Positions 8,360 through 16,170 of a stretch of 23,851 nucleotides of DNA are shown here, in pieces; positions within the stretch are counted from its first letter, which is position 1, and each line of letters starts with the position of its first letter. Below the pieces are notes generated by a model. The model made no database searches. It saw only the letters and a program-made list of their open reading frames with translations, and was not told the origin of the DNA. The position numbers and the translations under genes are program-made. This DNA comes from a virus: the IMG/VR virus record IMGVR_UViG_3300024346_000508, positions 1 through 23,851 of that record; one strand, given 5' to 3'.

Positions 8360-8848
8360 ATGGCACAACTATTAGACCCAACAGAAGTAATGTTCACATC
8401 ATTCGAACCGAAGATGTCGAACAGATTTATTATGTACATTGAGGGTATCCCAGCGTATTTAATAAAAGCCGCTAACAGACCAGAAATAACAAACGGAAAG
8501 GTTACAATTGACCACGTTAACGTTAGAAGATATGTTAAAGGTAGAAGTGAGTGGAGTGATTTAACGATTTCACTATATGACCCAGTAGTTCCTTCAGCAG
8601 CACAAGCAGCTATGGAATGGGTAAGATTACACCACGAATCAGTAACGGGCCGAGATGGTTACTCTGATTTCTACAAAAAAGATATCACATTTAACAGTTT
8701 GGGTCCTGTTGGTGATAAAGTAGAAGAGTGGACACTTAAAGGTGCATATATCCAAACCGCAAAGTTCTCAGATATGGACTATACTGGTGAAGATTTGGCA
8801 ACTGTAGATTTAACACTTACATACGATTACGCAATACTACAATACTAA
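8360..8848 (+). CDS. gp19: Tail tube protein, T4 gp19-like
   Basis: A 162-residue protein, the same size as T4 gp19 (163). The start is typical of tube proteins: FEPKMSNRFIMYIEGIPAYLIKAANRPEI, followed by DHVNVRRYVKGRSEWSDLTISLYDPVVPS and a C-terminal LTYDYAILQY. The NRF...I.GIPA...K...RP pattern is characteristic of gp19-type tubes. It polymerises as hexameric rings on the tape measure to form the DNA conduit inside the sheath. It is its own transcription unit, flanked by terminators at 8276 and 8881. Confidence 0.92.
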   Translation: MAQLLDPTEVMFTSFEPKMSNRFIMYIEGIPAYLIKAANRPEITNGKVTIDHVNVRRYVKGRSEWSDLTISLYDPVVPSAAQAAMEWVRLHHESVTGRDGYSDFYKKDITFNSLGPVGDKVEEWTLKGAYIQTAKFSDMDYTGEDLATVDLTLTYDYAILQY

Positions 8849-8880
8849 ATACGGATTGTAATAAAAATTGACTATTGAGA

Positions 8881-8908
8881 AACCCTTACAGAAATGTAGG
8901 GGTTTTTT
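8881..8908 (+). terminator. Rho-independent terminator after the tube gene
   Basis: A 10-bp stem AACCCTTACA (8881-8890) / TGTAGGGGTT (8895-8904), with one G-U pair and a GAAA tetraloop, runs straight into a run of U (TTTTTT at 8903-8908). Confidence 0.88.
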
Positions 8909-8922
8909 CGTTTAATTAATTA

Positions 8923-8938
8923 TATTTACATATTTATA
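8923..8938 (+). promoter_or_regulatory. Putative late promoter, two tandem cores, before the gp26-like gene
   Basis: TATTTACA (8923-8930) is directly followed by TATTTATA (8931-8938). The second matches the window's late core exactly. The ATG of the downstream gene is 44 bases further, the longest leader among the late-type units. Confidence 0.55.
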
Positions 8939-8982
8939 TATGGTTAACCAATATTAGAAAAAGTTTTAAAACGAGAAACGTT

Positions 8983-9870
8983 ATGAGTAAAGAAAATTTA
9001 ACAGATGAATACCAGAGTAATCTTTCCAACGATGAAATGGTGGAACTTGCTAAGAAACAATACGAAACAAAGCAAGTATCCGATTATAAATTTCCAACTG
9101 AATTAGTAGATTTACCATCTAAAGGATTAATTTATCCTAAAGATAATCCATTATCTTCAGGTAAAGTGGAAATGAAGTATATGACAGCTAAAGAAGAAGA
9201 TATCTTAACTACACAATCATATATAAAAGATGGAACAGTATTAGATAGATTATTTCAATCACTAATCATAGGTAATGGAGATGGAACTCCAATCAAATAC
9301 ATAGATTTAACTACAGGTGATAAGAACGCAATTATGATTGCTGCCAGAGTATTAGGATATGGTAAAGATTACAAAGTAGAGATACAAGACCCATTTACAG
9401 ATAATAAGCAAGAAGAGGTTATTGATTTAACTCAATTCGAAAATAGTGAATATGATGGTTCTAATCAAACAGAATTACATAAGAATGAGTTTGAGTTTGA
9501 ATTACCTAAGTCTAAGAGAAAAATTACTTTTCAAGCAATGACTGAATCAAAAGAAAGAAAAGTAAAACATCAAATAAAGGCCATTGAAAAGGCAAGTAGA
9601 AAAACTAAAGATGTAACATCAAGAGAACTAACTACAAGATTAAAGAATATGATTCTTTCAGTAGATGGGGAATCTGATGAAACAATTATTAAAAACTTTG
9701 TAGACAATGAATTATTTGCGTTAGACTCACAATCTCTCAGAGCGTATATTAATGATATAATTCCAGACATTGATTTAACATATGAATTTGTATCTGAAGA
9801 GACTGGGGAAAGGAGAGAAATGCTACTGCCAATGGATGCGGGGTTTTTTTGGCCTTCATCAAAGTTATAG
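8983..9870 (+). CDS. gp26: Baseplate hub protein, T4 gp26-like (T4_baseplate family)
   Basis: A 295-residue protein. The N-terminal part after a short acidic leader reads FPTELVDLPSKGLIYPKDNPLSSGKVEMKYMTAKEED, with YIKDGTVLDRLFQSLI and AARVLGYGKDYKVEIQDPF behind it. The LPSKG..YP...PL.SG.VE.KYMTAKEEDIL core is the hallmark of the T4 baseplate family that includes gp26; T4 gp26 is 208 residues, so this one has an extra C-terminal helical region rich in charged residues. It is thought to act in baseplate hub assembly. The last residues, DAGFFWPSSKL, end 35 bases inside a second gene read in the +1 frame, at a T-rich slippery sequence; see that entry. Confidence 0.75.
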   Translation: MSKENLTDEYQSNLSNDEMVELAKKQYETKQVSDYKFPTELVDLPSKGLIYPKDNPLSSGKVEMKYMTAKEEDILTTQSYIKDGTVLDRLFQSLIIGNGDGTPIKYIDLTTGDKNAIMIAARVLGYGKDYKVEIQDPFTDNKQEEVIDLTQFENSEYDGSNQTELHKNEFEFELPKSKRKITFQAMTESKERKVKHQIKAIEKASRKTKDVTSRELTTRLKNMILSVDGESDETIIKNFVDNELFALDSQSLRAYINDIIPDIDLTYEFVSEETGERREMLLPMDAGFFWPSSKL

Positions 9871-10057
9871 AAAGCATTTACACTCTCACATTTTTGACCT
9901 CATTTATCATGGAAATGGTGGATTCAATTTTACGGATGTTTACAATATGCCAATATGGGTTCGTAAGTTCTACATCGGTAAAATAATTGAATTTAAACAG
10001 GAAGAAAAAAAGGCTAATGATAAAGAAATGAGAAAAGCTAAATCAAAATCAAGATAA
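9836..10057 (+). CDS. Overlapping +1-frame partner of the gp26-like gene (possible hub assembly chaperone, frameshift product)
   Basis: This frame overlaps the 3' end of the gp26-like gene. The first in-frame ATG with a modest overlap is at 9836, giving 73 residues; an ATG at 9782 in the same frame would give 91 but adds a stretch with unconvincing composition. The protein-like part begins near SYRKHLHSHIFDLIYHGNGGF, then FTDVYNMPIWVRKFYIGKI and a Lys/Glu-rich helix. A short hub-assembly protein following gp26 is expected in marine T4-like phages (gp51-like), but I cannot prove that identity. Neither start has a well-spaced ribosome-binding sequence, while the zero frame contains TTT TTT T GG at 9844-9850, where a +1 slip would fuse both proteins. 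So it may be made by reinitiation, or as the C-terminal part of a 357-residue fusion. Confidence 0.6.
   Translation: MRGFFGLHQSYRKHLHSHIFDLIYHGNGGFNFTDVYNMPIWVRKFYIGKIIEFKQEEKKANDKEMRKAKSKSR
9841..9853 (+). other. Candidate +1 frameshift site (seven-T run)
   Basis: In the gp26-like frame the codons are GGG TTT TTT TGG. A tRNA-Phe on the second TTT can move one base forward onto another perfect TTT, after which translation continues GGC CTT CAT in the frame of the downstream gene. The zero frame stops 17 bases later (TAG at 9868-9870). Confidence 0.45.
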
Positions 10058-10066
10058 GAATTGAAG

Positions 10067-10090
10067 AACCTAACTATTTGTTGGGTTTTT
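10067..10090 (+). terminator. Rho-independent terminator after the gp26-like unit
   Basis: An 8-bp stem AACCTAAC (10067-10074) / GTTGGGTT (10080-10087), containing one G-U pair and a five-base loop, is followed by TTT; the U tract is short. It lies 10 bases after the stop of the overlapping gene and 4 bases before a late-type promoter. Confidence 0.7.
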
Positions 10091-10093
10091 CTA

Positions 10094-10101
10094 TATTTAT
10101 A
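10094..10101 (+). promoter_or_regulatory. Putative phage late promoter (TATTTATA) for the tape-measure operon
   Basis: CTATATTTATAAA follows directly on the terminator and lies 27 bases before the ATG of the 63-aa gene (ribosome-binding sequence AAGGGA). It is the last late-type core before the block of closely spaced genes ending at 18734, so it may drive all of them. Confidence 0.6.
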
Positions 10102-10128
10102 AACGAATAAAACTATTAAGGGAATGTA

Positions 10129-10320
10129 ATGGCAAAATTTACAATAAAAGAAAGATTAGAAAATCCTCAACTCAGAGAGGGCCTTTTAGATAATATAATT
10201 AAAAAAATATTAAAAGGTAAACTAAAGGCCAAAAAGGGTGAATTTCAAGCTATACTTAAAGCAAAGTATGGTTCAGATGATAAAATTCCACAATATCAAA
10301 AAGATTTTATGAATCTTTAA
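10129..10320 (+). CDS. Small basic protein before the tape measure
   Basis: A 63-residue, Lys-rich (about a quarter Lys) helical protein with the segment LENPQLREGLLDNIIKKILKG and a C-terminal KIPQYQKDFMNL. No motif that I can tie to a function. It is the first gene after a terminator and late-type promoter and precedes the tape-measure gene by 19 bases, the place where many tail operons carry a tail assembly chaperone; that role is a guess from position. Confidence 0.65.
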   Translation: MAKFTIKERLENPQLREGLLDNIIKKILKGKLKAKKGEFQAILKAKYGSDDKIPQYQKDFMNL

Positions 10321-10339
10321 TGATTTAAAAGGAAACTAA

Positions 10340-12835
10340 ATGGCCACAAAATCACCAGAAGAACAAGCGGCATACTTGAAAGGTATGCAATCCTACACCA
10401 AAGGTGTTGTAGACGATATGAAAGCCGTTGATGGGTTATCTAAATCTACTTCAAAGAAGATGGAAAACATTCTTTCTTCTATGAAAGGACAAGGTTCTGC
10501 GGCTGGTGCTTTACAAGCTCTACAAGCTAAAAGAGCAGAATTCATCGAAACAGAAGTAAAAGCAGGTAGAAAAATAGCTAAAGCAGCTTTAGAGCGGTTG
10601 GACCTTACAGAGCGACTTTTAAAGAAAAAAGCTGAAATGGAAACCATTGAAGGAAACATAAAAGATATAGGACAAGATTTCGCCAAAGATTTAGGTTCTG
10701 TAGTTGGGTTATCAGGTCAGGTCACGAATGCACTTATGAATGTGGGTTTTAAATTAGCAGCTTTACTTTTAATAAAAGAAGTTCTTTCATACTTTTTGCA
10801 AACTTTTACCGCCGCCAAAGGCCTTAGTACTGAATTAGGTATTGGATATGGTGAAGCTGCCAAACTCTCTGCTCAAGCAAAAATAGCTTCCTTATCTTTC
10901 GAAGGTATGATGTTAGGTGGTGAAAAACTAAACTCAGCAATGCAGAATCTTGTTAAAACTACAGGTAATGTAAGAATGTCTAATCGAATGATTAAAGATG
11001 TTGCTATGTTAACCGAACAACTCGGTTCAACTGATGCTGTAAGTTTAACTCGTTCATTAGATAATGCTGGTCATAGTACAAAAGAATTGATGGCGTTTGC
11101 AAAAGAACACGCCGAACTAGTTGGTGGAACTTCTGCTGATGGTATGAAATTCTTAGCTCAGAATCAGTTTGCTCTAAACGATATGACTGAGGATGATATA
11201 AAACTTCAAATTGAAAAAGGTATTCGTATGAAGCAAATTGGTGCTGATATGGAGGCCGTCAACAAACTTGCGAGTGAGGCATTAGATATTGAATCATCTA
11301 TTAAAAATGAGATGAAACTCAGAATGATGACCGGTAAAGATATCAATATGAATGCCCTCAGAGCCGCTCAAGTATCTGGTGATTCTGCAAAAATAGCAGA
11401 AGAACAGGCAAAGTTAATAAAAGATTTAGGACCATCTCTCGCTACCAATCTTCAAATGCAAAGATTAATCGGTGATGCCACAGGTATGAGTAAAGAACAA
11501 ATGTTAAACTATGCAAATGCCACAGGTGAAGCGGGTGATAGACTGAAAGATAATACAGCTGAGGCCGGAATGTTAAACGGAATGTTTGATGGTATGGGTA
11601 ATATAGTAGGAACTGTTTTATTGGCCATTGCTGGATTAGGAGTAGCAATGTTAGCATTGTGGGGAATATCAAAATTATTCGCTTTCTTTAAATTAGGTAA
11701 TCCTGTTACAGGTTTTATTAAGGATTTTGGTGATAAAGATGTACTTTTTGGTGCTGCCACTATGGTATTAATAGCTGGTTCGATGTTAATATTCGCAATG
11801 GCGATGGGTAAATTTGGTGAAGTTATTAGTATGGACACTATTGGTAGTGTAGTAGCTGGTTTAGTATTATTCGGTGTTACAATGGCCATATTTGGGAGTT
11901 TACTTTCTACAGCAACTGTGGCTCTAATATATGGTGGAGTTGGGTTGTTAGCAATTTCAGCAGCAATGTTAGTATTTGGATTCGCACTTCAGGCCATTGG
12001 TAAAGGTTTAGAAGTACTTGCCGGATTATCTGAAAGTCTTGGTGATTTACTATTAGTAGCAATTGCTTTAGTTCCAATTGGAGTGGCACTATTGGCATTT
12101 TCCATAATGGCCGCCGCTTCCGCTCCTTTTCTTGTAATTGCTGGAATTGGGTTCTTAGCATTTGGATTGGCATTAATTGGATTAGGTGTTGGTATGAGTG
12201 TGATAGGTGCTCTTTTACCAGTATTTGTTGCAGGATTAACATCGTTAGCTAGTATCGCTGGTGAATTACCATCATTGGCCTTAGGATTAGGTTTACTTGG
12301 TGTGGCATTAATTCCATTTGGATATGCTATGGGTTTAATGGCAGTTGCACTTCCTGGTTTATTAATATTTGCTGGTGGTTTAATTTTAGTAGGATTGGCG
12401 TTATCATCAATGAGTGGTGGAATGGATATATTAAATGGAATGTCCCAATCCGTAGGAATGTTGATAAGTTTAGTTCCTGGTTTATTTTCTCTGGCAACTG
12501 CATTTGGAGCATTAGGTTTAGGATTGGTAGGATTGAGTTATGGATTGGCCGCCGTTGGTTTATCATTACCTGTATTATTGGCATTAAGTATGGCCTTACC
12601 TATAATCGCTGATGCTTTAGGATTCGGTGGTGGTGATTCAGAATCCTCTTCATCGGAAACTACAGATGGTGGTGGTATGAGTGAAGTAGTTAGTGCTATT
12701 AAATCTTTAGATGAAGCTGTAAGAACTCAACCTATAGTGTTACAGGTTAATAATAAAACAGTACAGGTTCTAAGAAGAAAAATTGAAGAATCTCAATCGA
12801 TTGGTAATACTCAAAAAAGTGGGGGAAATAAATAA
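10340..12835 (+). CDS. Tail tape-measure protein
   Basis: An 831-residue protein. The N-terminal 400 residues are helical with long Lys/Glu/Ala coiled-coil runs (about 20-120) and one hydrophobic segment near 140-155. Residues about 420-760 are a series of very hydrophobic Gly/Ala/Leu segments (for example VLLAIAGLGVAMLALWGI), enough for eight or more membrane spans. It closes with a soluble QPIVLQVNNKTVQVLRRKIEE tail that likely contacts the baseplate hub. Long helical sequence plus a block of hydrophobic segments, placed after tube and hub genes, is the usual shape of a tape measure, which sets tail length and is ejected into the cell envelope; T4's equivalent is gp29 (590 residues). Its stop overlaps the next start by one base (TAATG). 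It has AGG ahead of its ATG. Confidence 0.8.
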   Translation: MATKSPEEQAAYLKGMQSYTKGVVDDMKAVDGLSKSTSKKMENILSSMKGQGSAAGALQALQAKRAEFIETEVKAGRKIAKAALERLDLTERLLKKKAEMETIEGNIKDIGQDFAKDLGSVVGLSGQVTNALMNVGFKLAALLLIKEVLSYFLQTFTAAKGLSTELGIGYGEAAKLSAQAKIASLSFEGMMLGGEKLNSAMQNLVKTTGNVRMSNRMIKDVAMLTEQLGSTDAVSLTRSLDNAGHSTKELMAFAKEHAELVGGTSADGMKFLAQNQFALNDMTEDDIKLQIEKGIRMKQIGADMEAVNKLASEALDIESSIKNEMKLRMMTGKDINMNALRAAQVSGDSAKIAEEQAKLIKDLGPSLATNLQMQRLIGDATGMSKEQMLNYANATGEAGDRLKDNTAEAGMLNGMFDGMGNIVGTVLLAIAGLGVAMLALWGISKLFAFFKLGNPVTGFIKDFGDKDVLFGAATMVLIAGSMLIFAMAMGKFGEVISMDTIGSVVAGLVLFGVTMAIFGSLLSTATVALIYGGVGLLAISAAMLVFGFALQAIGKGLEVLAGLSESLGDLLLVAIALVPIGVALLAFSIMAAASAPFLVIAGIGFLAFGLALIGLGVGMSVIGALLPVFVAGLTSLASIAGELPSLALGLGLLGVALIPFGYAMGLMAVALPGLLIFAGGLILVGLALSSMSGGMDILNGMSQSVGMLISLVPGLFSLATAFGALGLGLVGLSYGLAAVGLSLPVLLALSMALPIIADALGFGGGDSESSSSETTDGGGMSEVVSAIKSLDEAVRTQPIVLQVNNKTVQVLRRKIEESQSIGNTQKSGGNK

Positions 12836-15800
12836 TGGCACTTAAAGATATGAAATCGGATTTGTCCAAATTTAGAATGCCAAAGAAAGAACCTTTACAA
12901 TCTAAAGAAAGAGTTGATGTTAATAAGAACTTAAATAAAACACCTTTAAGTTCAATGGCTGAATCTGCTCCTAAGATTCCACGTTCTACTACTACAGTTA
13001 ATAAAGAAGGTGTAAATCCTCAAAAAGTAAACCAATCAGAAAAGTTTAAAGGTGAAACTTCACCTCAACCTATGGATAACTCAGAAAAGTTCTTAGGTGA
13101 AACAACTACTAAACCAATGAGTTTAGAAGAAAGATATTTAGGTCAAACCGACCCTACAAAAGCAAATAACTCAGAACAGTTCTTAGGAGAAACTACTCCT
13201 AAATCAATGAACAATCAATCTCAGTTTTTAGGTGAAACAACTCCTAAACAAGCTAATAATAAAATACAGTTCTTAGGAGAAACAACTCCTAAGCAGGCAG
13301 ATAATGAATCTAAGTTCTTAGGTGAAACAACACCGAATGAATCTGATAGAAGTTCTAAGTTCTTAGGTGAAACAACACCGAATGAATCTGATAAGAGTTC
13401 TAAGTTCTTAGGTGAAACAACACCAACTGAGATGAATAATCAAAGTAACTTCTTAGGTGAAACAACACCAACTGAAGCAAACAATCAATCTCAGTTCTTA
13501 GGTGAAACAACACCAACTGAAGCAAACAATCAATCTCAGTTCTTAGGTGAAACTACTCCACTATCATCAGATAGAAGTTCTAAATTTTTAGGAGAAACAA
13601 CACCAACTCCAATGAATATTCCAAATGGTGAAAACGGATTGGGTGAAACAACACCAAGTGATTTTTCATTTAAAAATAAATTAGAGAACGAAGGAAAAGA
13701 TTTTAAAGAAGTAAACTATTTTCAAGATATTCATTCAAAAGGATTCACATCTAGATTCGGTGGAGTTGAGGCAACTAAGTTTGTTGGTGTAAATCCTAAC
13801 AATACTGTATTTGATAGTACAAATTCATTGTATTCTAATCCTAACAATTTTTTACATAAAGGTAAATTTACATTAGGTTCTACATATAGTAAATCATTCA
13901 ATGATGTAGCAGGATTGAATTCAGGAGAAGAAGGATTTGGACTTGGTAAAGGACATGCTCAACGAAAATCACCATCATTTTTAGATGAAATGTACAGTAA
14001 GTTTAATCTTAAAGATGATTCATTTAATAGAGGATTAGGTTTATTCAGACAACCATTTATATTAAGAGGTATCCAACGAAGAAAAGTTTCTAAAGGAGAA
14101 CCACAGGTTTGGGGACTGGGTGGATTTAATTATGATGAAGGTGCTATCAGAGGTGGTATCGTTACATCAACTGTTAGAGCACTTATAGATGTTGCTAGAA
14201 TCGGTAGTTGGTTCGCATCTGTTCCTGGTATATTATGGGGAGCAAAACAATTCGGAATGCAACGTCAACAACAGTTTGGAAAATTATGGACACCTGTTAA
14301 TATGTTGGCTGCAATTGGTGGACAACATATTGGTTTAAAACCTATGAGAGCTGGTCTAATACCATTAGATGACCCAACTGTAAAATATGGAACTATTCTA
14401 AAAGGATATGAAGTTGCAGAAAATGCTGGGTTTCTTGCAAAAAAGGCAGCTTCCTTATTAGCTCAGTATGATACCTTAGATATAGTATATGGAAAAACTG
14501 TAAAAGGTTTTAAATTTAAAAACGGTGTTGGTGATACTTGGAAATCTGATAAACAAGGTGGTTTTAATTCACTATATGGTATAAACATAACAGGTCCAAG
14601 TGAACATAGAAGATATGTAAATACATTTGCAAATCAATCAAAAGATAACGCAGCTGATAAGGCCAACTATAAACAAAAGTTTAATCCTTTAACAGAGGCT
14701 ATGAAAACAGGTGATGTATCACTAAGAGATACATATGTTCAAGAAGGTAGTACGTTTGAGCCAGGTAAAACACCCATAGGTGAAGATATAGGTTCTGTAG
14801 ATAAGGTATCTGGAACTGATTATCTTAAAAGAAGATATGATACTAGTAACAAGCAGGAAAATCCAGATGATTTTGCTGGAAGAAAATATGATAACGAAGT
14901 TCCGTATAGATTCACACAAACAACCACATCAGAAGGTACAGTAGATGATTTTGCAAAAGAAACTGATTTAGGTCTAAACGCAAATAACTTACCAGCTTCG
15001 TTTTTAAATAATAAAATAAGAACTGAAGATGGTGACCCTCATAATCTAGAAAAGAAGGGGAGTGATACGGAACTTACTATAAGAGATTACGAAACAATCG
15101 CATATGGTAATATACCCAAAAGAGGAACTAACGATGGCCTAATAGATTTTAGAAGTTTATTAACTGGTAATGAAAAGAAAAGGGCTGACGTTTCTAAATA
15201 TTCAGAAAATCGATTAGAAGTAAAGAGTGGATTTAATACTCCTGGTTTAGTTGGAGCGGATAGAACAGATTATACAAAAGATACAACAAGATTTGATGCA
15301 GTACAGGCATTAAGGCCAGTTGCAACTAAAGCTGAGTTAAAAAATGATTTGGTTAAATTTTACTTACAACCTATTAGTAAAAAAGATACAGGTGATGAGT
15401 TTTATCAATTCAGAGGTACTGTGAATGGTATAACAGAAACATTCTCACCATCTTGGGATTCTTTAAAATTTAGTGGTAGAGCAGACCAAGGATACAAATA
15501 TAGTTCATTTGAAAGAAGTGTATCTTTTAATTTCAAAATGTGGGCAACTTCTCGTACTGAGATGAAACCTATGTATGAAAAATTAGAAGCTCTTTCTACA
15601 TTTACAATGCCATTGTATAGAGGTTCAACAGCTTATCAAGGAATTTTAGTAAAAATGACATTAGGTGATTTGTATGTAGATAAATTAACATTTATTGAAT
15701 CACTTTCATATTCATTTCCAGATGAAGCACCTTGGGATGTTAATTTAGATGGAAGTGATTTGGGAGTTAGACCTATGGGTATCGATATTTCAATCGGATT

Positions 15801-15864
15801 TAAAATATTAGATGATGTAAGACCTGAGTACAAAGCTCAAGTTTATGATTTAGGGTGGAGATAA
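12835..15864 (+). CDS. Large baseplate-associated protein with FLGETTP repeats
   Basis: A 1009-residue protein in three parts. Residues 1-70 are Lys/Ser/Pro-rich. Residues 71 to about 276 are a tandem array of 15-residue units beginning FLGETTP. Residues about 400-490 contain a Gly-rich/hydrophobic stretch (WGLGGFNYDEGAIRGG, then DVARIGSWFASVPGILWGAKQFG) similar in style to a region found in large baseplate proteins of other phages of this group. The C-terminal 170 residues (from about 836) are beta-rich, FYLQPISKKDTGDEFYQFRG to a final DLGWR, resembling a tube- or baseplate-type fold. It sits between tape measure and the LysM baseplate gene, coupled to both (1-nt overlap; 1-nt gap), so a baseplate/tail-tube-cap role (the slot of T4 gp48/gp54) is likely, though not established. 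The repeat region has no counterpart I recognise. Confidence 0.7.
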   Translation: MALKDMKSDLSKFRMPKKEPLQSKERVDVNKNLNKTPLSSMAESAPKIPRSTTTVNKEGVNPQKVNQSEKFKGETSPQPMDNSEKFLGETTTKPMSLEERYLGQTDPTKANNSEQFLGETTPKSMNNQSQFLGETTPKQANNKIQFLGETTPKQADNESKFLGETTPNESDRSSKFLGETTPNESDKSSKFLGETTPTEMNNQSNFLGETTPTEANNQSQFLGETTPTEANNQSQFLGETTPLSSDRSSKFLGETTPTPMNIPNGENGLGETTPSDFSFKNKLENEGKDFKEVNYFQDIHSKGFTSRFGGVEATKFVGVNPNNTVFDSTNSLYSNPNNFLHKGKFTLGSTYSKSFNDVAGLNSGEEGFGLGKGHAQRKSPSFLDEMYSKFNLKDDSFNRGLGLFRQPFILRGIQRRKVSKGEPQVWGLGGFNYDEGAIRGGIVTSTVRALIDVARIGSWFASVPGILWGAKQFGMQRQQQFGKLWTPVNMLAAIGGQHIGLKPMRAGLIPLDDPTVKYGTILKGYEVAENAGFLAKKAASLLAQYDTLDIVYGKTVKGFKFKNGVGDTWKSDKQGGFNSLYGINITGPSEHRRYVNTFANQSKDNAADKANYKQKFNPLTEAMKTGDVSLRDTYVQEGSTFEPGKTPIGEDIGSVDKVSGTDYLKRRYDTSNKQENPDDFAGRKYDNEVPYRFTQTTTSEGTVDDFAKETDLGLNANNLPASFLNNKIRTEDGDPHNLEKKGSDTELTIRDYETIAYGNIPKRGTNDGLIDFRSLLTGNEKKRADVSKYSENRLEVKSGFNTPGLVGADRTDYTKDTTRFDAVQALRPVATKAELKNDLVKFYLQPISKKDTGDEFYQFRGTVNGITETFSPSWDSLKFSGRADQGYKYSSFERSVSFNFKMWATSRTEMKPMYEKLEALSTFTMPLYRGSTAYQGILVKMTLGDLYVDKLTFIESLSYSFPDEAPWDVNLDGSDLGVRPMGIDISIGFKILDDVRPEYKAQVYDLGWR
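13045..13662 (+). repeat. Tandem array of 15-residue FLGETTP units
   Basis: Twelve consecutive 45-nt units start at 13045 and run to 13584, followed by a degenerate unit (FLGETTPTPMNIPNGENG) and a final LGETTP. Each unit is F/Y-L-G-E-T-T-P plus eight variable polar residues (NNQSQ, SDRSSK, KQANN). The first three are the most divergent (FKGETSP, FLGETTT, YLGQTDP). Units 10 and 11 have identical protein sequence (FLGETTPTEANNQSQ) and almost identical DNA, a recent duplication. Because the period is a multiple of three, copy number can change without breaking the frame. Confidence 0.9.
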
Positions 15865-15865
15865 G

Positions 15866-16165
15866 ATGGAAAATAGATACAGCGATATAAAAATTATTAA
15901 AACCGAGCAGGGTAAACGATACAAAAAAACTGTAGTATATCCTAAAATGATAAAAACTGTAGATGATACCTATATCATAGCTATTCAAGGTGATAGGTTG
16001 GATAATCTTGCTTATAAATATTTTGGTGATTCTAGATTATGGTGGATATTAGCCAGAGCTAATTATTTAGGTAAAGGTGATTTAACAGTTCCTATTGGTA
16101 AACAAATAAGAATCCCATCGGACTATCTATCAATAGTAGATGAATATAATACTTTAAATGAATAA
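15866..16165 (+). CDS. gp53: LysM-type baseplate wedge protein, T4 gp53-like
   Basis: A 99-residue protein whose second half is a LysM-like fold: GDRLDNLAYKYFGDSRLWWILARANYLG followed by VPIGKQIRIPSDY. The D-x-L..LA..YFGD..LWW.IA.AN pattern with a P.G..IRIP end is shared by gp53-type baseplate proteins and other small tail LysM proteins, where it holds wedge proteins together rather than binding peptidoglycan. It starts one base after the previous stop and ends five bases before the hub gene, so it belongs to one message with them. Which of the small LysM tail proteins it corresponds to is less certain than the LysM call. Confidence 0.8.
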   Translation: MENRYSDIKIIKTEQGKRYKKTVVYPKMIKTVDDTYIIAIQGDRLDNLAYKYFGDSRLWWILARANYLGKGDLTVPIGKQIRIPSDYLSIVDEYNTLNE

Positions 16166-16170
16166 CAGTT

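Noticed and set aside
9745-9752. GCGTATATTAA resembling the host-type -7 element
   Set aside because: Inside the gp26-like gene, no TTTG at 20 bases and no gene start behind it.
11509-11889. Long open frame on the minus strand opposite the tape measure
   Set aside because: Low-complexity antisense of Gly/Ala/Leu codons; no start signal and the + strand gene is convincing. Other minus-strand frames in the window (for example 701-1045, 16680-17114) are rejected for the same reason.
13045-13662. Regular repeats that could suggest a CRISPR array
   Set aside because: The repeats stay in one coding frame with a 45-nt period, encode FLGETTP and have no unrelated spacers.
16013-16020. TATAAATA, a perfect T4 late promoter on the + strand
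   Set aside because: It lies inside the LysM baseplate gene, with no gene start nearby downstream; chance in AT-rich coding DNA.
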